DNA from: TOLSYN sp963849065
GTDB lineage: Bacteria > Acidobacteriota > Terriglobia > Terriglobales > Acidobacteriaceae
Reading direction: 5' to 3'
NCBI GenBank assembly: GCA_963849065.1
Contig: CAWKFM010000005.1
Coordinates: forward strand, 1,922,001-1,986,000
Length of the DNA stretch: 64,000 nucleotides
Shown: positions 40,183-49,540 of the stretch, one piece after another
Numbering within the stretch: position 1 is the stretch's first letter
How the letters are laid out: each line of letters starts with the position of its first letter
Translations under genes and position numbers: made by a program
Notes under the pieces: generated by a model
What the model saw: the letters and a program-made list of their open reading frames with translations, nothing else
The model's database searches: none
What the model was told of the DNA's origin: nothing

Positions 40183-41538
40183 TTAACGTAACTCGAGAGA
40201 CGACGATCCGAGCGCGGCGTCGATAAGTTCGACGATGTGCAGCACGGGTAGAGGATGGCCCGCGCGGCGAAGTCCGCTGGCGATGTGCAGCAGGCAGCCG
40301 GGATTGGCGGAGACCAGCGCCTGCGCGCCGGAGCGGAGGACGAGTTGGGCTTTGCGGTCGGCAAGCCTGCGCGCGGTCTCCGGCTCGATGAGATTGAAGA
40401 TGCCGGCGGAGCCGCAGCAGGTGGCGGACTCGGGCAGCTCGGTCCACTCCAGGCCGGGGATGGCACTGAGCAGCTGCCGGGGCTGAGTGCGGATGCCCTG
40501 CGCGTGCTGCAGATGGCAGGCGTCCTGATAGGCGACTTTGAGGCGAACGGGATTGGACGAAGATGGGAAGCCGAGTTCGGCAACCAGTTCGGTGATGTCC
40601 CGGCACTTGGCGGCGAAGGCCTGAGCGCGCTGCGCGAATTCGGGATCGTCACGCCAAAGATAGGCGTACTCCTTGAGATTGGAGCCACAGCCGGCGGCGT
40701 TGACGGCGACCACATCCACGGCCGCGCGCTCGAAGACCTCGATGAGGCGGCGGGCGGCATCCAGCGCCTCGGGCTCGCGCCCGGCGTGCGCCATCAGCGC
40801 GCCGCAGCATTGCTGATCGTTCGGCACGACCACTTCGCAACCGAGGGCGGCAAGGACTCGAACGGTGGCGGCATTGACGTTGGCGAACAACACGCTCTGC
40901 ACGCAGCCCAGCAGCACGCCTACGCGCAGGCGCGGCGTGCGCAACGGAACGCCACCTGGTACGACGCCATGTAGCGCCGGGGCAAAGAGAGCGCGCAGAT
41001 GAAGCTCAGGCAGAAGCGATTCCATGGAGCGGAGGCGCTCGGGAAGCAGACGGAGCAATCCGGTTTTGCGGAGCAGCCAGCGCAGGCCGGAACGCTGATA
41101 GAACCACAGGGGAAGCAGGAGCCAGCGCAGGCGGCGGCGATGAGGAAAGACGGCGAAGATCAGGCGGCGGAAGAGACGGTCGAGAAACGGACGGCGGTAG
41201 TTGCGCTCGATCTGCGCGCGCGTGGCCTCGATGAGTTTGCCGTACTGCACTCCGGAGGGACAGGCGGTCATGCAGGCCATGCATCCCAGGCAGCGATCGA
41301 AGTGGCTGACGAAGGTTTGATCCATCGAGGCCGCGCCTTCGGAGCCGGTCTTCATGAGGTAGATGCGTCCGCGGGGAGAATCCATCTCCTGATTCCAGAG
41401 CAGATAGGTTGGACAGACCGGAAGGCAGAAGCCGCAATGCACGCATTGGTCGATCAACTCGGTCGCGGGCGGATGATGCGAATCGTAGACGCCGGTGCGG
41501 GCGGACTTTTCGAGGGCCGTGAGCGGAACCAGCGGCAT
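40183..41538 (-). CDS. glcF: Glycolate oxidase iron-sulfur subunit
   Basis: 451 residues from the ATG that overlaps the glcE stop (TGATG). Two 4Fe-4S motifs: CVHCGFCLPVCPTY and CLGCMACMTACPSG. Two CCG-type domains (VLLGCVQSVLF ... DQQCCGALMAHAG, and AYQDACHLQHAQG ... SATCCGSAGIFN). Electron-transfer subunit of membrane-associated glycolate dehydrogenase. Confidence 0.93.
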   Translation of the reverse strand: MPLVPLTALEKSARTGVYDSHHPPATELIDQCVHCGFCLPVCPTYLLWNQEMDSPRGRIYLMKTGSEGAASMDQTFVSHFDRCLGCMACMTACPSGVQYGKLIEATRAQIERNYRRPFLDRLFRRLIFAVFPHRRRLRWLLLPLWFYQRSGLRWLLRKTGLLRLLPERLRSMESLLPELHLRALFAPALHGVVPGGVPLRTPRLRVGVLLGCVQSVLFANVNAATVRVLAALGCEVVVPNDQQCCGALMAHAGREPEALDAARRLIEVFERAAVDVVAVNAAGCGSNLKEYAYLWRDDPEFAQRAQAFAAKCRDITELVAELGFPSSSNPVRLKVAYQDACHLQHAQGIRTQPRQLLSAIPGLEWTELPESATCCGSAGIFNLIEPETARRLADRKAQLVLRSGAQALVSANPGCLLHIASGLRRAGHPLPVLHIVELIDAALGSSSLELR

Positions 41539-42818
41539 CAGATGCCTCCCACAAAGCGTCCGCGATTGAGGATGGCCTGCGGATCGAATTGCTCTTTCAG
41601 TCTCCGCATCAGCGGGAGCGCGTTGCCGATGTCGCCCCAGACATCGACTTTTTGACGCAGCGCGGGAGACGCATGGAGCAGGACTGCGGTGCCTCCGGTG
41701 GGCGCAAGAAAGGCGCGGAGAGATGCGAGGAAATCCGCCATGGGCGCGGAATCGGCGGTATCGACGCGCAGCCATGCCAGGCCGGTGGAGTTCAGGAGCA
41801 GCGTCCATGAGGCGGTTTGATCGAGCGCCTGGCGCACGAAGGCAGCGGTGGAACTTAGCTGGGCGGGCAACATGCTGAGCTTTACGATGCAGGCGAGAGG
41901 GCTTGCGGCACTGCAAAGCTGCTCGCGGGCCTGCCAGGGATCGCCGTCGGGCGCGGAGGGGTTCACGCTGCCTGCGAGTTTCGAAACCGCGTCGGTCTGC
42001 GCGGAGATTCCCGCGGCAATGCCGTCGATTCTGATATCGACTACGGCGGTTCCGTCCGCGCCGGTTCGCATTTGTAGGCCGGTGGGGACGACTTGCGAAT
42101 CGGCGACGGCGAGGAGGAAGCGATTGGCGCTTTCGCAGTCAGGGAATGCGAAGGTGAGCGATTGGGATTGCTGCGGCAGAGGATGCAGGCGGAAGACGGC
42201 CCGGGTGATGATGCCGAGAGTTCCGAGCGCGCCGGACATGAGCTTGGGAAGGTCATAGCCGGCGACGTTTTTGACCACCTTGCCGCCGCTGGTGGCAATG
42301 GTGCCGTCGGGCAGGACGACGGTGATGCCGAGGATGAGGTCGCGAATGCTGCCGTAGCGCAGGCGGAGCGCGCCGCTGTCATTGGTGGCGATGGTGCCTC
42401 CGGCCGTAGCGCGCTGGGGGCAGAGCGGGTCCAGCGCGAGTCGCTGGCCGTGTGCGGTGAGCGCGGACTGCAGTTGCGCGATGGTGACTCCGGCGCCAAC
42501 GGTGACCGTCATATCGTCGGGGGCGTACTCCAGGATGCGGTTGAATCGCGCGGTGGAGATGGCGAGGTCGATGGCGCGCGGCGCGGTGCCCCATTCGAGT
42601 TTTGTGCCGCCGCCGCGCGGTGAGACCAGCAAGCCGGCCTGGCGCGCGTAGTCCAGCGCACGGCTCAGCTCCGCCTCGTTGGCGGGCTCGATGTAGAGTT
42701 CCGGCACGACGCCGAGGACTTCGCCTGCGGCGTTTCCTCGACGTAGAGTGCCTTCGACGAGGATCGGTCGGAGGGCGTCGAGAGCCTGCTCTGCGGTGGG
42801 TTTGGCGATGGCGGGCAT
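41538..42818 (-). CDS. glcE: Glycolate oxidase FAD-binding subunit
   Basis: 426 residues, shorter than GlcD as usual. FAD-binding PCMH domain: VSPRGGGTKLEWGTAPRAID, VGAGVTIAQLQSAL, RATAGGTIATNDSGALRLRY, and GKVVKNVAGYDLPKLMSGA. The C-terminal half is a degenerate oxidase domain. Six bases after glcD. Confidence 0.92.
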   Translation of the reverse strand: MPAIAKPTAEQALDALRPILVEGTLRRGNAAGEVLGVVPELYIEPANEAELSRALDYARQAGLLVSPRGGGTKLEWGTAPRAIDLAISTARFNRILEYAPDDMTVTVGAGVTIAQLQSALTAHGQRLALDPLCPQRATAGGTIATNDSGALRLRYGSIRDLILGITVVLPDGTIATSGGKVVKNVAGYDLPKLMSGALGTLGIITRAVFRLHPLPQQSQSLTFAFPDCESANRFLLAVADSQVVPTGLQMRTGADGTAVVDIRIDGIAAGISAQTDAVSKLAGSVNPSAPDGDPWQAREQLCSAASPLACIVKLSMLPAQLSSTAAFVRQALDQTASWTLLLNSTGLAWLRVDTADSAPMADFLASLRAFLAPTGGTAVLLHASPALRQKVDVWGDIGNALPLMRRLKEQFDPQAILNRGRFVGGI

Positions 42819-42824
42819 GGTTGG

Positions 42825-44270
42825 TTAGAAGAGCTGCGCCTCTCCTGAGATTTCCAAGGGATGCGGGACGTAGGGGCCGGGTTTTTCGGCGCAGAGCGGA
42901 GTGCGGGGAAAGACTTTGCCGGGATTGGAGAGGTGATCGGGATCGAAGGCGCAGCGGACCAGCTGCATGGTCTGCAGATCGGGCTCGGCAAACATTTCAG
43001 ACATGAACATTTTTTTGTCCGCGCCGACGCCGTGTTCTCCGGTGATGGAGCCGCCGACGCGCACGCAGAGCCTGAGGATTTCGCCTGCGAGTTCTTCGGC
43101 TTCGTGCTCCTGGCCTTCGATGCGGCGGTCGTAGAGGACCAAGGGGTGCAGGTTGCCGTCTCCGGCGTGGAAGACGTTGGCAACGCGCAGGCCGGTGCGC
43201 TCGCTCATGCGGGCAATCTCCTCCATTACGGTGGGGAGCGAGGTGCGCGGGATCACTCCGTCCTGCACGATGTAGTTGGGAGAGATGCGTCCCATGGCGG
43301 CAAAGGCGGCTTTGCGACCCTTCCAGATGACCATGCGTTCGGCCTCCGATTGGGCGACGCGGATCTCGGAGGCCTGTTGAAACAGGCAGCGCTCCCGGAC
43401 CTGGGCCATCAGGGCTTCGACCTCGGCGGCGGGGCCGTCCAACTCGACCAGCAGGAGACCACCGCAGTCGGGATAGCCGGCGTGGACGGAGGCTTCAGCG
43501 GCCTGGATGGCGAGCCGGTCCATCATTTCGATGGCTGCGGGCAGGATGCCCGAGGCAATGATGTCACTGACCGCGGCTCCGGCAGCGTGGGTGGAGTCGA
43601 AGGCCGCAAGGAGAGTTTGAATCACCTCGGGACGCTTGACGATGCGGAGAGTGACTTGGGTGGCGATGCCGAGAGTTCCTTCGGAGCCGACGAAGACGCC
43701 GGGGAGATCGTAGCCGGGAGGGTCGAGGGTGTTGGCGCCGAGTTGGACGAGCGAGCCATCCGGCAGCACGACTTCAAGCGAGAGAACATGGGTGGTGGTG
43801 AAGCCGTACTTGAGGCAGTGCGCGCCGCCGGAGTTCTCCGCGATATTGCCGCCGATGGTGCAGACCGATTGCGAGGAGGGATCGGGAGCGTAGAAGTATC
43901 CGTAGGGGGCCACGCGCTGGCTGACCGTGGCATTGACCACACCGGGCTCGACCACCACGCGCGCGTTGGGCAGGTCGAGGTCGAGGATGCGGTTCATGCG
44001 GGCGAGGCTGATGACGATGCCGCCTTCGACGGGAAGCGCGCCGCCGCTGAGTCCGGTGCCGGAGCCGCGGGCCACGAAGGCGATGTGCTCGCGGGCACAG
44101 AGACTCACGATGGCCTGCACCTCGTCGGCAGTAGAAGGCAGAAGCACGGCGCCGGGCACGACGCGATAGGCCGCCAGGCCGTCGCATTCGTAGGTGCGCA
44201 GTTCGCCGGGGTCAGTGATGAGCCCGTCGCCGGCGATGGCGCGGAGCGAGTGGAGAAACGCCGGATTCAC
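42825..44270 (-). CDS. glcD: Glycolate oxidase subunit GlcD (FAD-linked)
   Basis: 481 residues from the GTG at 44270 (GGAGG upstream); the open frame extends 56 codons further without family features. FAD domain: FVARGSGTGLSGGALPVEGG, VVEPGVVNATVSQRVAPYG, IGGNIAENSGGAHCLKYG. Catalytic C-terminal part: HAGDGNLHPLVLYD and GGSITGEHGVGADKK. Oxidises glycolate (or D-lactate) to glyoxylate; first gene of glcDEF. Confidence 0.93.
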   Translation of the reverse strand: MNPAFLHSLRAIAGDGLITDPGELRTYECDGLAAYRVVPGAVLLPSTADEVQAIVSLCAREHIAFVARGSGTGLSGGALPVEGGIVISLARMNRILDLDLPNARVVVEPGVVNATVSQRVAPYGYFYAPDPSSQSVCTIGGNIAENSGGAHCLKYGFTTTHVLSLEVVLPDGSLVQLGANTLDPPGYDLPGVFVGSEGTLGIATQVTLRIVKRPEVIQTLLAAFDSTHAAGAAVSDIIASGILPAAIEMMDRLAIQAAEASVHAGYPDCGGLLLVELDGPAAEVEALMAQVRERCLFQQASEIRVAQSEAERMVIWKGRKAAFAAMGRISPNYIVQDGVIPRTSLPTVMEEIARMSERTGLRVANVFHAGDGNLHPLVLYDRRIEGQEHEAEELAGEILRLCVRVGGSITGEHGVGADKKMFMSEMFAEPDLQTMQLVRCAFDPDHLSNPGKVFPRTPLCAEKPGPYVPHPLEISGEAQLF

Positions 44271-44582
44271 GTCGCCTCCCGTTAGCGCGCGGGCTGGGCC
44301 GAGTGTTACGCGGCCGCCAGGCGCACTCGCATCATAGGCGCGAGGAGAAGCTGTGTCCAGCGCATCACACCGCCGGATGGGGCTGCGCAATGAGCCAGCA
44401 GCTTCGGTCGGCCAGCAGCTTTGGTCGGGCAGCAGCACGGATTCGGCCCGGCGAACCTTAACTCAATGGGAGGATGAAGGCGACCGCTGGCTGCCTTGGC
44501 TCATCCTACAGAGAACGGCGGATGAACCGGGGCATTGTCCTCAGGGTGAGCCCAAAACAAAAAGAACGCGGAGGAGATGGCA
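44271..44582. other. Divergent promoter region of glcDEF
   Basis: About 310 bp with no gene I can support. It includes the GC-rich lead of the glcD frame and, near its right end, the ribosome site of the small frame at 44583. Confidence 0.4.
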
Positions 44583-44843
44583 ATGACGGCCATTCTGGTG
44601 TTTATAACGTTTGTTGCGTTCATCGTGGTGGATCGTTTGAGCAACCGGCAAGCTGCCAAAAACCAGTTGCAGGCCGTCTTCCTCGCGGAAACCGGAGCCA
44701 ACCGCGTCCGGTCCATGGCTGTTCCCGTAGTTGCCTCCGACGCTGAGGACCAGGAGACCGCGGATCACCGTTTCCAGTTTCGCGCAGGACACGATCGACG
44801 CCGCGGGGAACGGCGCGGGAGTGGCGGGCAATCTGCTGCGTGA
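44583..44843 (+). CDS. Possible small membrane-anchored protein
   Basis: 86 residues from an ATG 6 nt after GGAGGAG. N-terminal membrane helix TAILVFITFVAFIVVD followed by a polar linker. The rest (about 45-86) is Arg/Gly-rich and may be out-of-frame sequence, so the C-terminus is doubtful. Not recognised. Confidence 0.35.
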   Translation: MTAILVFITFVAFIVVDRLSNRQAAKNQLQAVFLAETGANRVRSMAVPVVASDAEDQETADHRFQFRAGHDRRRGERRGSGGQSAA

Positions 44844-44911
44844 GGCGCGACCAAGAGGCGCAACCCAGAGCCGGCGGGTTCGCGGTCCTGCTGATCAGGT
44901 TCAGACGATTG

Positions 44912-44939
44912 AAAAGGCGCCCCGAAGGACGCCTTTTTT
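44912..44939. terminator. Bidirectional terminator before the cytochrome c gene end
   Basis: AAAAGGCG / CGCCTTTT stem (8 bp) with a 10-nt loop and six T on the plus strand. It can end both rightward transcription and the leftward cytochrome gene, whose stop is 29 bp away. Confidence 0.75.
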
Positions 44940-44967
44940 GTTTCCCGCCGATGAAATCCGGCCGTGA

Positions 44968-45231
44968 CTACTTCAGGCCCTTTACATACTCGGCGACGGT
45001 CTTGATCTGATCGTCGGTGAGACCGGCAAACTTCCCGGCGTGCGGACCCTTTTTGCCACCGTTCATCAGAACGTCGGTCGGGTCTGTGCCCGCGATTTTC
45101 GGACCCATTTTGCCTTCGCCGTTCGGGCCGTGGCACATTGCGCACTTCTTGAACAGAGTTGCGCCATCCTGGGCCATCAGCATACCAGCGCTCATAGCCA
45201 CCAATGCACTAATCGTCATGAAACGTTTCAT
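44968..45231 (-). CDS. Small secreted c-type cytochrome
   Basis: 87 residues: signal peptide (cleaved after LMA), heme motif CAMCH at about 30-34, CHGPNGEGKMGPK, and the closing helix DQIKTVAEYVKGLK. Class I cytochromes normally have an axial Met in a KMPA-like loop; here that loop reads KKGPHAGKF with no Met, so the sixth ligand may be His or another Met (LMNGG). Monoheme periplasmic electron carrier. Confidence 0.88.
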   Translation of the reverse strand: MKRFMTISALVAMSAGMLMAQDGATLFKKCAMCHGPNGEGKMGPKIAGTDPTDVLMNGGKKGPHAGKFAGLTDDQIKTVAEYVKGLK

Positions 45232-45619
45232 TTGATCGAATCCTTGGAAGTGAGATACAGGTACATGCTGGGGCTGCAGGGACAGAACGGTCCACCGAGG
45301 GCTATACGGCAGGCCAACGTTTAAAAACCGAAATGCCTATCAGAAGTACGAATCCCAGCAAGCCCAGCATACACGATTAGACGTGCAGCTCGTAAGTAGG
45401 TTAGCAGCCGCTTACGAAAGATTTCGCGAGAGAGCAGATAGAGCGCGGATCGAGCGCACGTTTCCGGTTTCCGCAATCCAGTTTTGCGCCTTATGGTACT
45501 CCGCCGAGAGAATCTGGACGTTTCCCTCAGCGGCTAAAGCCACACGAAACGGGCGTTTCTTGCGACACGGCTGAAATCGTGCCCGCCCCTGTACCAGCTT
45601 CTGATGTAGCAACTGTCAG
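45232..45619. other. Intergenic stretch
   Basis: No gene seen. The only recognisable part is the dispersed hairpin repeat at 45521-45582. Confidence 0.5.
45521..45582. repeat. Dispersed hairpin repeat, copy 2
   Basis: TTTCCCTCAGCGGCTAAAGC matches the start of the copy at 39061 with one change; ACGAAACGGGCGTTTCTTGC and a degenerate CACGGCTGAAATCGTG hairpin follow. Confidence 0.55.
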
Positions 45620-46024
45620 CTACTTCTGACTGCCAATGAAGTTACAGACATCCTTCGCCAAATTTGAGTTCTTCTTTGATTTAGAGGTATAGGGCACAGA
45701 GCCATCCTGCCGGGAAAGAGTGGAGGAGCCATGCGCAATATGAAGAACGTAATCCGCCATATCGCGGTTATCAGTCACAGAAACGAGAGACGGACACTGC
45801 TTCATCACATCGTTGGTCACTATGCGCGATACATCTCGCGTAGTGATTACGTCGTTAGTTTTATAACTTCCGACTTCATCTGTAGCTTCAACAAACCTGG
45901 TTGTTGAGGTTTCAATGTGCTGCTCGATGTACAGTTTTTTGATGCTGGGAGCAGTGGTTTGCTGTGCAGCGAGCGTGGAGCCCAGCATGATCGTCAACGC
46001 GAGCATAGAAAGTGCTGATTTCAT
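45620..46024 (-). CDS. Hypothetical secreted protein
   Basis: 134 residues from the ATG at 46024 (AAGGAAT upstream); the open frame upstream lacks a start with a ribosome site. Signal peptide MKSALSMLALTIMLGSTLAA. The mature part is beta-rich with KKLYIEQHIETSTTRFVEAT, two Cys, and a strand DMADYVLHIAHG reminiscent of small lipoproteins that act on surface polymers, but I cannot assign a family. Confidence 0.65.
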   Translation of the reverse strand: MKSALSMLALTIMLGSTLAAQQTTAPSIKKLYIEQHIETSTTRFVEATDEVGSYKTNDVITTRDVSRIVTNDVMKQCPSLVSVTDNRDMADYVLHIAHGSSTLSRQDGSVPYTSKSKKNSNLAKDVCNFIGSQK

Positions 46025-46299
46025 TTCGGATTCCTTGCCTTGTGGTATCGCGATTGTAATCGTAGCAGCACTCGATTGTCGTCGATCCTCTGAAAACGTA
46101 GTGCATGATGATCGAAGACACGGACTCCCGGTATACGGAAGCGGGCTGGCGGCCAGCGGCTCAAGGGGAGTAACTACAGGCACGGCGGCTAGAAACAAGA
46201 AAGCCTTGGAAGCTGTTGACGCAGTGTCCAAGGCGGCGAATCAGTAAGGCTTTCTGTAATTGCGGTAAAGCTACGGGTAAAGCCACTTACCCAAAGCTG

Positions 46300-46334
46300 C
46301 CATTTAGACTCATAAGATCATTGAATCTAAATGG
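46300..46334 (-). terminator. Inverted repeat at the 3' end of tRNA-Asp
   Basis: CCATTTAGA and TCTAAATGG are exact 9-bp arms; the right arm includes the tRNA's CCA. The 17-nt loop is long, so it could be a processing or termination structure. Confidence 0.35.
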
Positions 46335-46408
46335 CGGGGTCGACGGGACTCGAACCCGCGGCCTCCGCCGTGACAGGGCGGCGTTCTAACCAACTGAACT
46401 ACGACCCC
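46332..46408 (-). tRNA. tRNA-Asp (GTC)
   Basis: 77 nt with encoded CCA. Acceptor GGGGTCG/CGACCCC, anticodon loop with GTC, T-arm with TTCGAGT. Follows tRNA-Val by 63 bp on the same strand. Confidence 0.95.
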
Positions 46409-46471
46409 GCGCTATGCGCGGATGATACCCGGCCCAGTGGGCCGTCGAAAGGTTCCAAAAGGCTTCAGGAG

Positions 46472-46548
<77 letters not shown>

Positions 46549-46766
46549 TTACGGTGCACCCTTCGCCGGTAGTCATGCGGCTCAAGGGGCGGCCTTTGGT
46601 GGAACCAACTCGCAAGACGAGTATATGGAAGAGTTGGGGGCGCGGTCAAACCCGATTGTGAAAATTCGCACGGCGCACCAGCAGCCATCCCTAATTCGGT
46701 GATTGGAATCCAAGCTACGCACGGGCATAAATTCTGTATGCCGCCATGGTCGGGCGCAGGGAAACG

Positions 46767-47141
46767 ATGAAAGCGATTCTGTTTGTGGAAGACCACAAGC
46801 TGCTGGCGCGCATGGGCTGCGAAGTCCTCGAGAGGCAAGGCTATTTTGTGGTGTCTGCCGGCAATGCCGAGGCCGCCCTGGCCAGGTTCGGAAAGGAAAC
46901 CTTCGACATGGTGGTGACCGACTACCTCATGGAAGGAATGGACGGAGTGGAGCTGGCCAGGCGGCTCCGCGCCCAGGCGCCCGGGCTTCCCATCATCGTG
47001 GTGAGCGGATGCGCCGCTCCGGAGCCCTGCGATGAGGTGAGCGCGTGGGTGGAAAAAGAAAATATGTTCCCCGCCCTGCTGGAAACAATCCGGCGCTTGC
47101 TGAACGAACCCGTAGCCGGGGAGAGACGGCGCAGCGCCTGA
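46767..47141 (+). CDS. Stand-alone response regulator receiver protein
   Basis: 124 residues, receiver domain only. Acidic pair ED in ILFVEDHKLL, phosphoacceptor Asp in MVVTDYLMEGMDG, Ser in PIIVVSG, and a Lys in the WVEKEN segment. No output domain, so it is a CheY/Spo0F-like relay protein. No kinase is adjacent; the LytS-type kinase at 50.3 kb is the nearest. Confidence 0.88.
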   Translation: MKAILFVEDHKLLARMGCEVLERQGYFVVSAGNAEAALARFGKETFDMVVTDYLMEGMDGVELARRLRAQAPGLPIIVVSGCAAPEPCDEVSAWVEKENMFPALLETIRRLLNEPVAGERRRSA

Positions 47142-47213
47142 GCCGCACACTTCCGGGCGAGCCTCCCGCACTGCGCAGAGTGGCTCGCTTCTGCCGCCTG
47201 CTACACTTTTCGC

Positions 47214-48140
47214 ATGAAGCGGTTGATCGTGAACGCCGACGATTTTGGATTGACGCGGGGAGTGAATCGCGCCATCGCCGCCTGCCACCAGCGCGGCATT
47301 GTATCGTCGGCAACGCTGATGGCCACCGGGGCCAGCTTTGACGAAGCGGTGGAGCTGGCCGGACGGATGCCGAGGCTGAGCGTGGGCTGCCACTTTGTGC
47401 TGGTGGATGGAGAACCGCTGCTGCCGGCCTCCGAGGTGCGCTCGCTGCTGGCGCCGGGAACCGATCGCTTCTATCACTCCATTGCAGAGGTGCTGCGCGC
47501 GGTGGCACTAGGGCGCTTTCGGCCTGCGGAAGTGGAGGCCGAAGCCGGGGTGCAACTGGCGCGGCTGCGCCAGGCGGGGGTGCGGATCTCGCACTTCGAC
47601 GCGCACAAGCACACGCATATGCTTCCTTCGATTCTGCGACCGCTACTACGGGCGGCGTCGGCGCAGGGCGTGAGGGCGGTGCGCAATCCGTTTGAAGCAC
47701 CGCAGGCGGTGAGCTTTGCTGAGGCGCTGCGCAACGGGACGCTGCTGTTGCGCAAAACCGAGACCACATTGCTGCGCGCAGGGCTGCACCGACGCTGGCG
47801 GAGGACAGTGCGCGAAGCCGGTTTTGCCACCACCGACGGCAGCCTGGGCGTGGCCAGCACAGGCACCCTGGACGAGGCTTCGCTGCGGGCCATGCTGCGG
47901 CATCTGCCGGATGGACTCTGGGAGCTGGTCTGCCATCCGGGATACAACGACAGCGAACTGGCCGAGGTGCGCACCAAGCTGCGCGAGTCGCGCGAGGTGG
48001 AGATGAGAGCGCTGCTGTACATTTCCGAACGCGAGTTGCGCGACGAATACGGCGCCGAACTGGTGAGTTTTGGAGCCGCGCCAGCGGCCGGGAGCGCCGG
48101 CATGGAACCGCTGGGGACCGCCCGCAACCACAACCGATGA
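47214..48140 (+). CDS. hpnK: YdjC/HpnK-type carbohydrate deacetylase
   Basis: 308 residues. YdjC fold metal sites: NADDFGLTRGVNRAI (Asp pair) and HFDAHKHTHMLP (His ligands), plus ELVCHPGYND near the end. The order and length match HpnK, the hopanoid-associated deacetylase; a plain YdjC sugar deacetylase is the alternative. bshA starts 34 bp later. hpnH is in this window at 3.3 kb. Confidence 0.8.
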   Translation: MKRLIVNADDFGLTRGVNRAIAACHQRGIVSSATLMATGASFDEAVELAGRMPRLSVGCHFVLVDGEPLLPASEVRSLLAPGTDRFYHSIAEVLRAVALGRFRPAEVEAEAGVQLARLRQAGVRISHFDAHKHTHMLPSILRPLLRAASAQGVRAVRNPFEAPQAVSFAEALRNGTLLLRKTETTLLRAGLHRRWRRTVREAGFATTDGSLGVASTGTLDEASLRAMLRHLPDGLWELVCHPGYNDSELAEVRTKLRESREVEMRALLYISERELRDEYGAELVSFGAAPAAGSAGMEPLGTARNHNR

Positions 48141-48174
48141 CAACACGGGCACAACCCACGAGGCAACGAACGAG

Positions 48175-49323
48175 ATGAGGATCGGGATCACCTGTTATCC
48201 CACATACGGCGGCAGCGGAGTGGTGGCGACCGAGTTGGGCATTGAGCTGGCGCATCGCGGACACCAGATTCATTTCATCTCTTACTCGCAGCCGATACGG
48301 CTGACCGAACCGCACCCGAACATTCACTTTCACGAGGTCGAGGTCTCGCAATATCCGCTGTTTGAATATCCGCCCTACGACCTCGCGCTGGCCACGCGCA
48401 TGGCCGAGGTGGCCGAGATCTACGAACTGGATTTGCTGCACGTGCATTATGCGATACCGCACTCGGTGAGCGCCATGCTGGCGCGGCAGATGCTCTGCCA
48501 CGACCACACACGCAAGCCCCGGCGGCTGCCCTACGTGACGACGCTGCACGGCACCGACATCACGCTGGTGGGAATGGACCGCTCGTATCTGCCGATCACG
48601 CGATTTTCCATCGAGCAGAGCGACCGGGTGACGGCGATCTCTAACGACCTGAAGCAATCGACCATTGAGCGCTTCTCGATCACCAAGCCAATTCACGTGA
48701 TCTACAACTTTGTGAACTGCGACCTGTACCGGCGCGATGGGCAGGCGGCAGCGCGGCGAGAGGCGTATGCCACGAAGGATGAGCGGTTGCTGGTGCATCT
48801 ATCGAACTTCAGGCCGGTGAAGCGGGTGACCGACGTGGTGGAGATCTTCGACCGGGTGCAGAAGAAAATTCCGGCGCGGCTGCTGATGATCGGCGACGGT
48901 CCGGACCGGCGAGCAGCCGAGCGGCTGGCGTGCGAACGCGGAATCCACAGCAAGATTCATTTCATGGGCAAGCAGGACATGATCCATGAAAAGCTGGCGA
49001 TGGCCGACCTGATGCTGCTGCCCAGCGAGATGGAATCGTTCGGCCTGGCGGCCCTGGAGGCGATGGCCTGCGAGGTGGTGCCGGTGGCCTCGCGCGTGGG
49101 CGGACTGCCGGAGGTGATCGAGGATGGCGTGGATGGCTTTCTGGCCCCAGCGGGCGACGTGGAAGCGATGGCAGCGCGCGCGCTGGAGGTGCTGACGGAC
49201 GATGCGATGCTCGCCGCGATGCGAAAGAGCGCAAGAGCCACGGCAATGGCTCGCTTTTGCACTACGAAGATTATTCCGCAGTATGAGGAGTTGTATCGCG
49301 GGCTGCTGGAGGAGAACGCGTAG
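48175..49323 (+). CDS. bshA: N-acetyl-alpha-D-glucosaminyl L-malate synthase BshA
   Basis: 382 residues from the ATG at 48175. First step of bacillithiol synthesis: GlcNAc transfer from UDP-GlcNAc to L-malate. BshA marks: GITCYPTYGGSGVVATELG, FISYSQPIRL, YPLFEYPPYDLALATRMAEV, LHVHYAIPHS, TTLHGTDITLVG, LSNFRPVKRV and LLPSEMESFGLAALEAMAC. GAGG lies upstream. No bshB or bshC here; the HpnK/YdjC-type deacetylase just before is a different fold from BshB. Confidence 0.94.
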   Translation: MRIGITCYPTYGGSGVVATELGIELAHRGHQIHFISYSQPIRLTEPHPNIHFHEVEVSQYPLFEYPPYDLALATRMAEVAEIYELDLLHVHYAIPHSVSAMLARQMLCHDHTRKPRRLPYVTTLHGTDITLVGMDRSYLPITRFSIEQSDRVTAISNDLKQSTIERFSITKPIHVIYNFVNCDLYRRDGQAAARREAYATKDERLLVHLSNFRPVKRVTDVVEIFDRVQKKIPARLLMIGDGPDRRAAERLACERGIHSKIHFMGKQDMIHEKLAMADLMLLPSEMESFGLAALEAMACEVVPVASRVGGLPEVIEDGVDGFLAPAGDVEAMAARALEVLTDDAMLAAMRKSARATAMARFCTTKIIPQYEELYRGLLEENA

Positions 49324-49431
49324 GCGGAGGGGCGGGATCCGATATTTCGTCAGGAAGCTCGGAGGCCGTTGCGGAACAGCCCCACTCAAGCCAAAGGTAG
49401 GCTTGAATGGGCACCCGTGGGAATTGTCGCT

Positions 49432-49526
49432 TATCGCGGAGAGTTGGAGCGCAGGTCGTAGTTGACGCCGTCCATTTCGCCGCTCTGCGGGAGGGGCAGC
49501 AGGATGCGCACGATGGTTCCGGCGCC
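49432..49526. repeat. 95-bp direct repeat, distal copy (histidine kinase 3' end)
   Basis: Gap-free match with 50286-50380 with four differences by eye. It encodes the last 31 codons of the kinase in minus orientation. The 759 bp between the copies hold only the HEPN/MNT pair. Confidence 0.85.
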
Positions 49527-49540
49527 ATGCCCAAGCTCCT

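Noticed and set aside
42861..44285. 474-codon plus-strand frame opposite glcD
   Set aside because: Antisense shadow of glcD in GC-rich DNA; composition is His/Gly/Asp-rich with no domain, while the minus strand encodes a clear enzyme.
46993..48798. 601-codon minus-strand frame over hpnK and bshA
   Set aside because: Shadow of two well-supported genes, extremely Arg/Pro/Ala-rich and without motifs.
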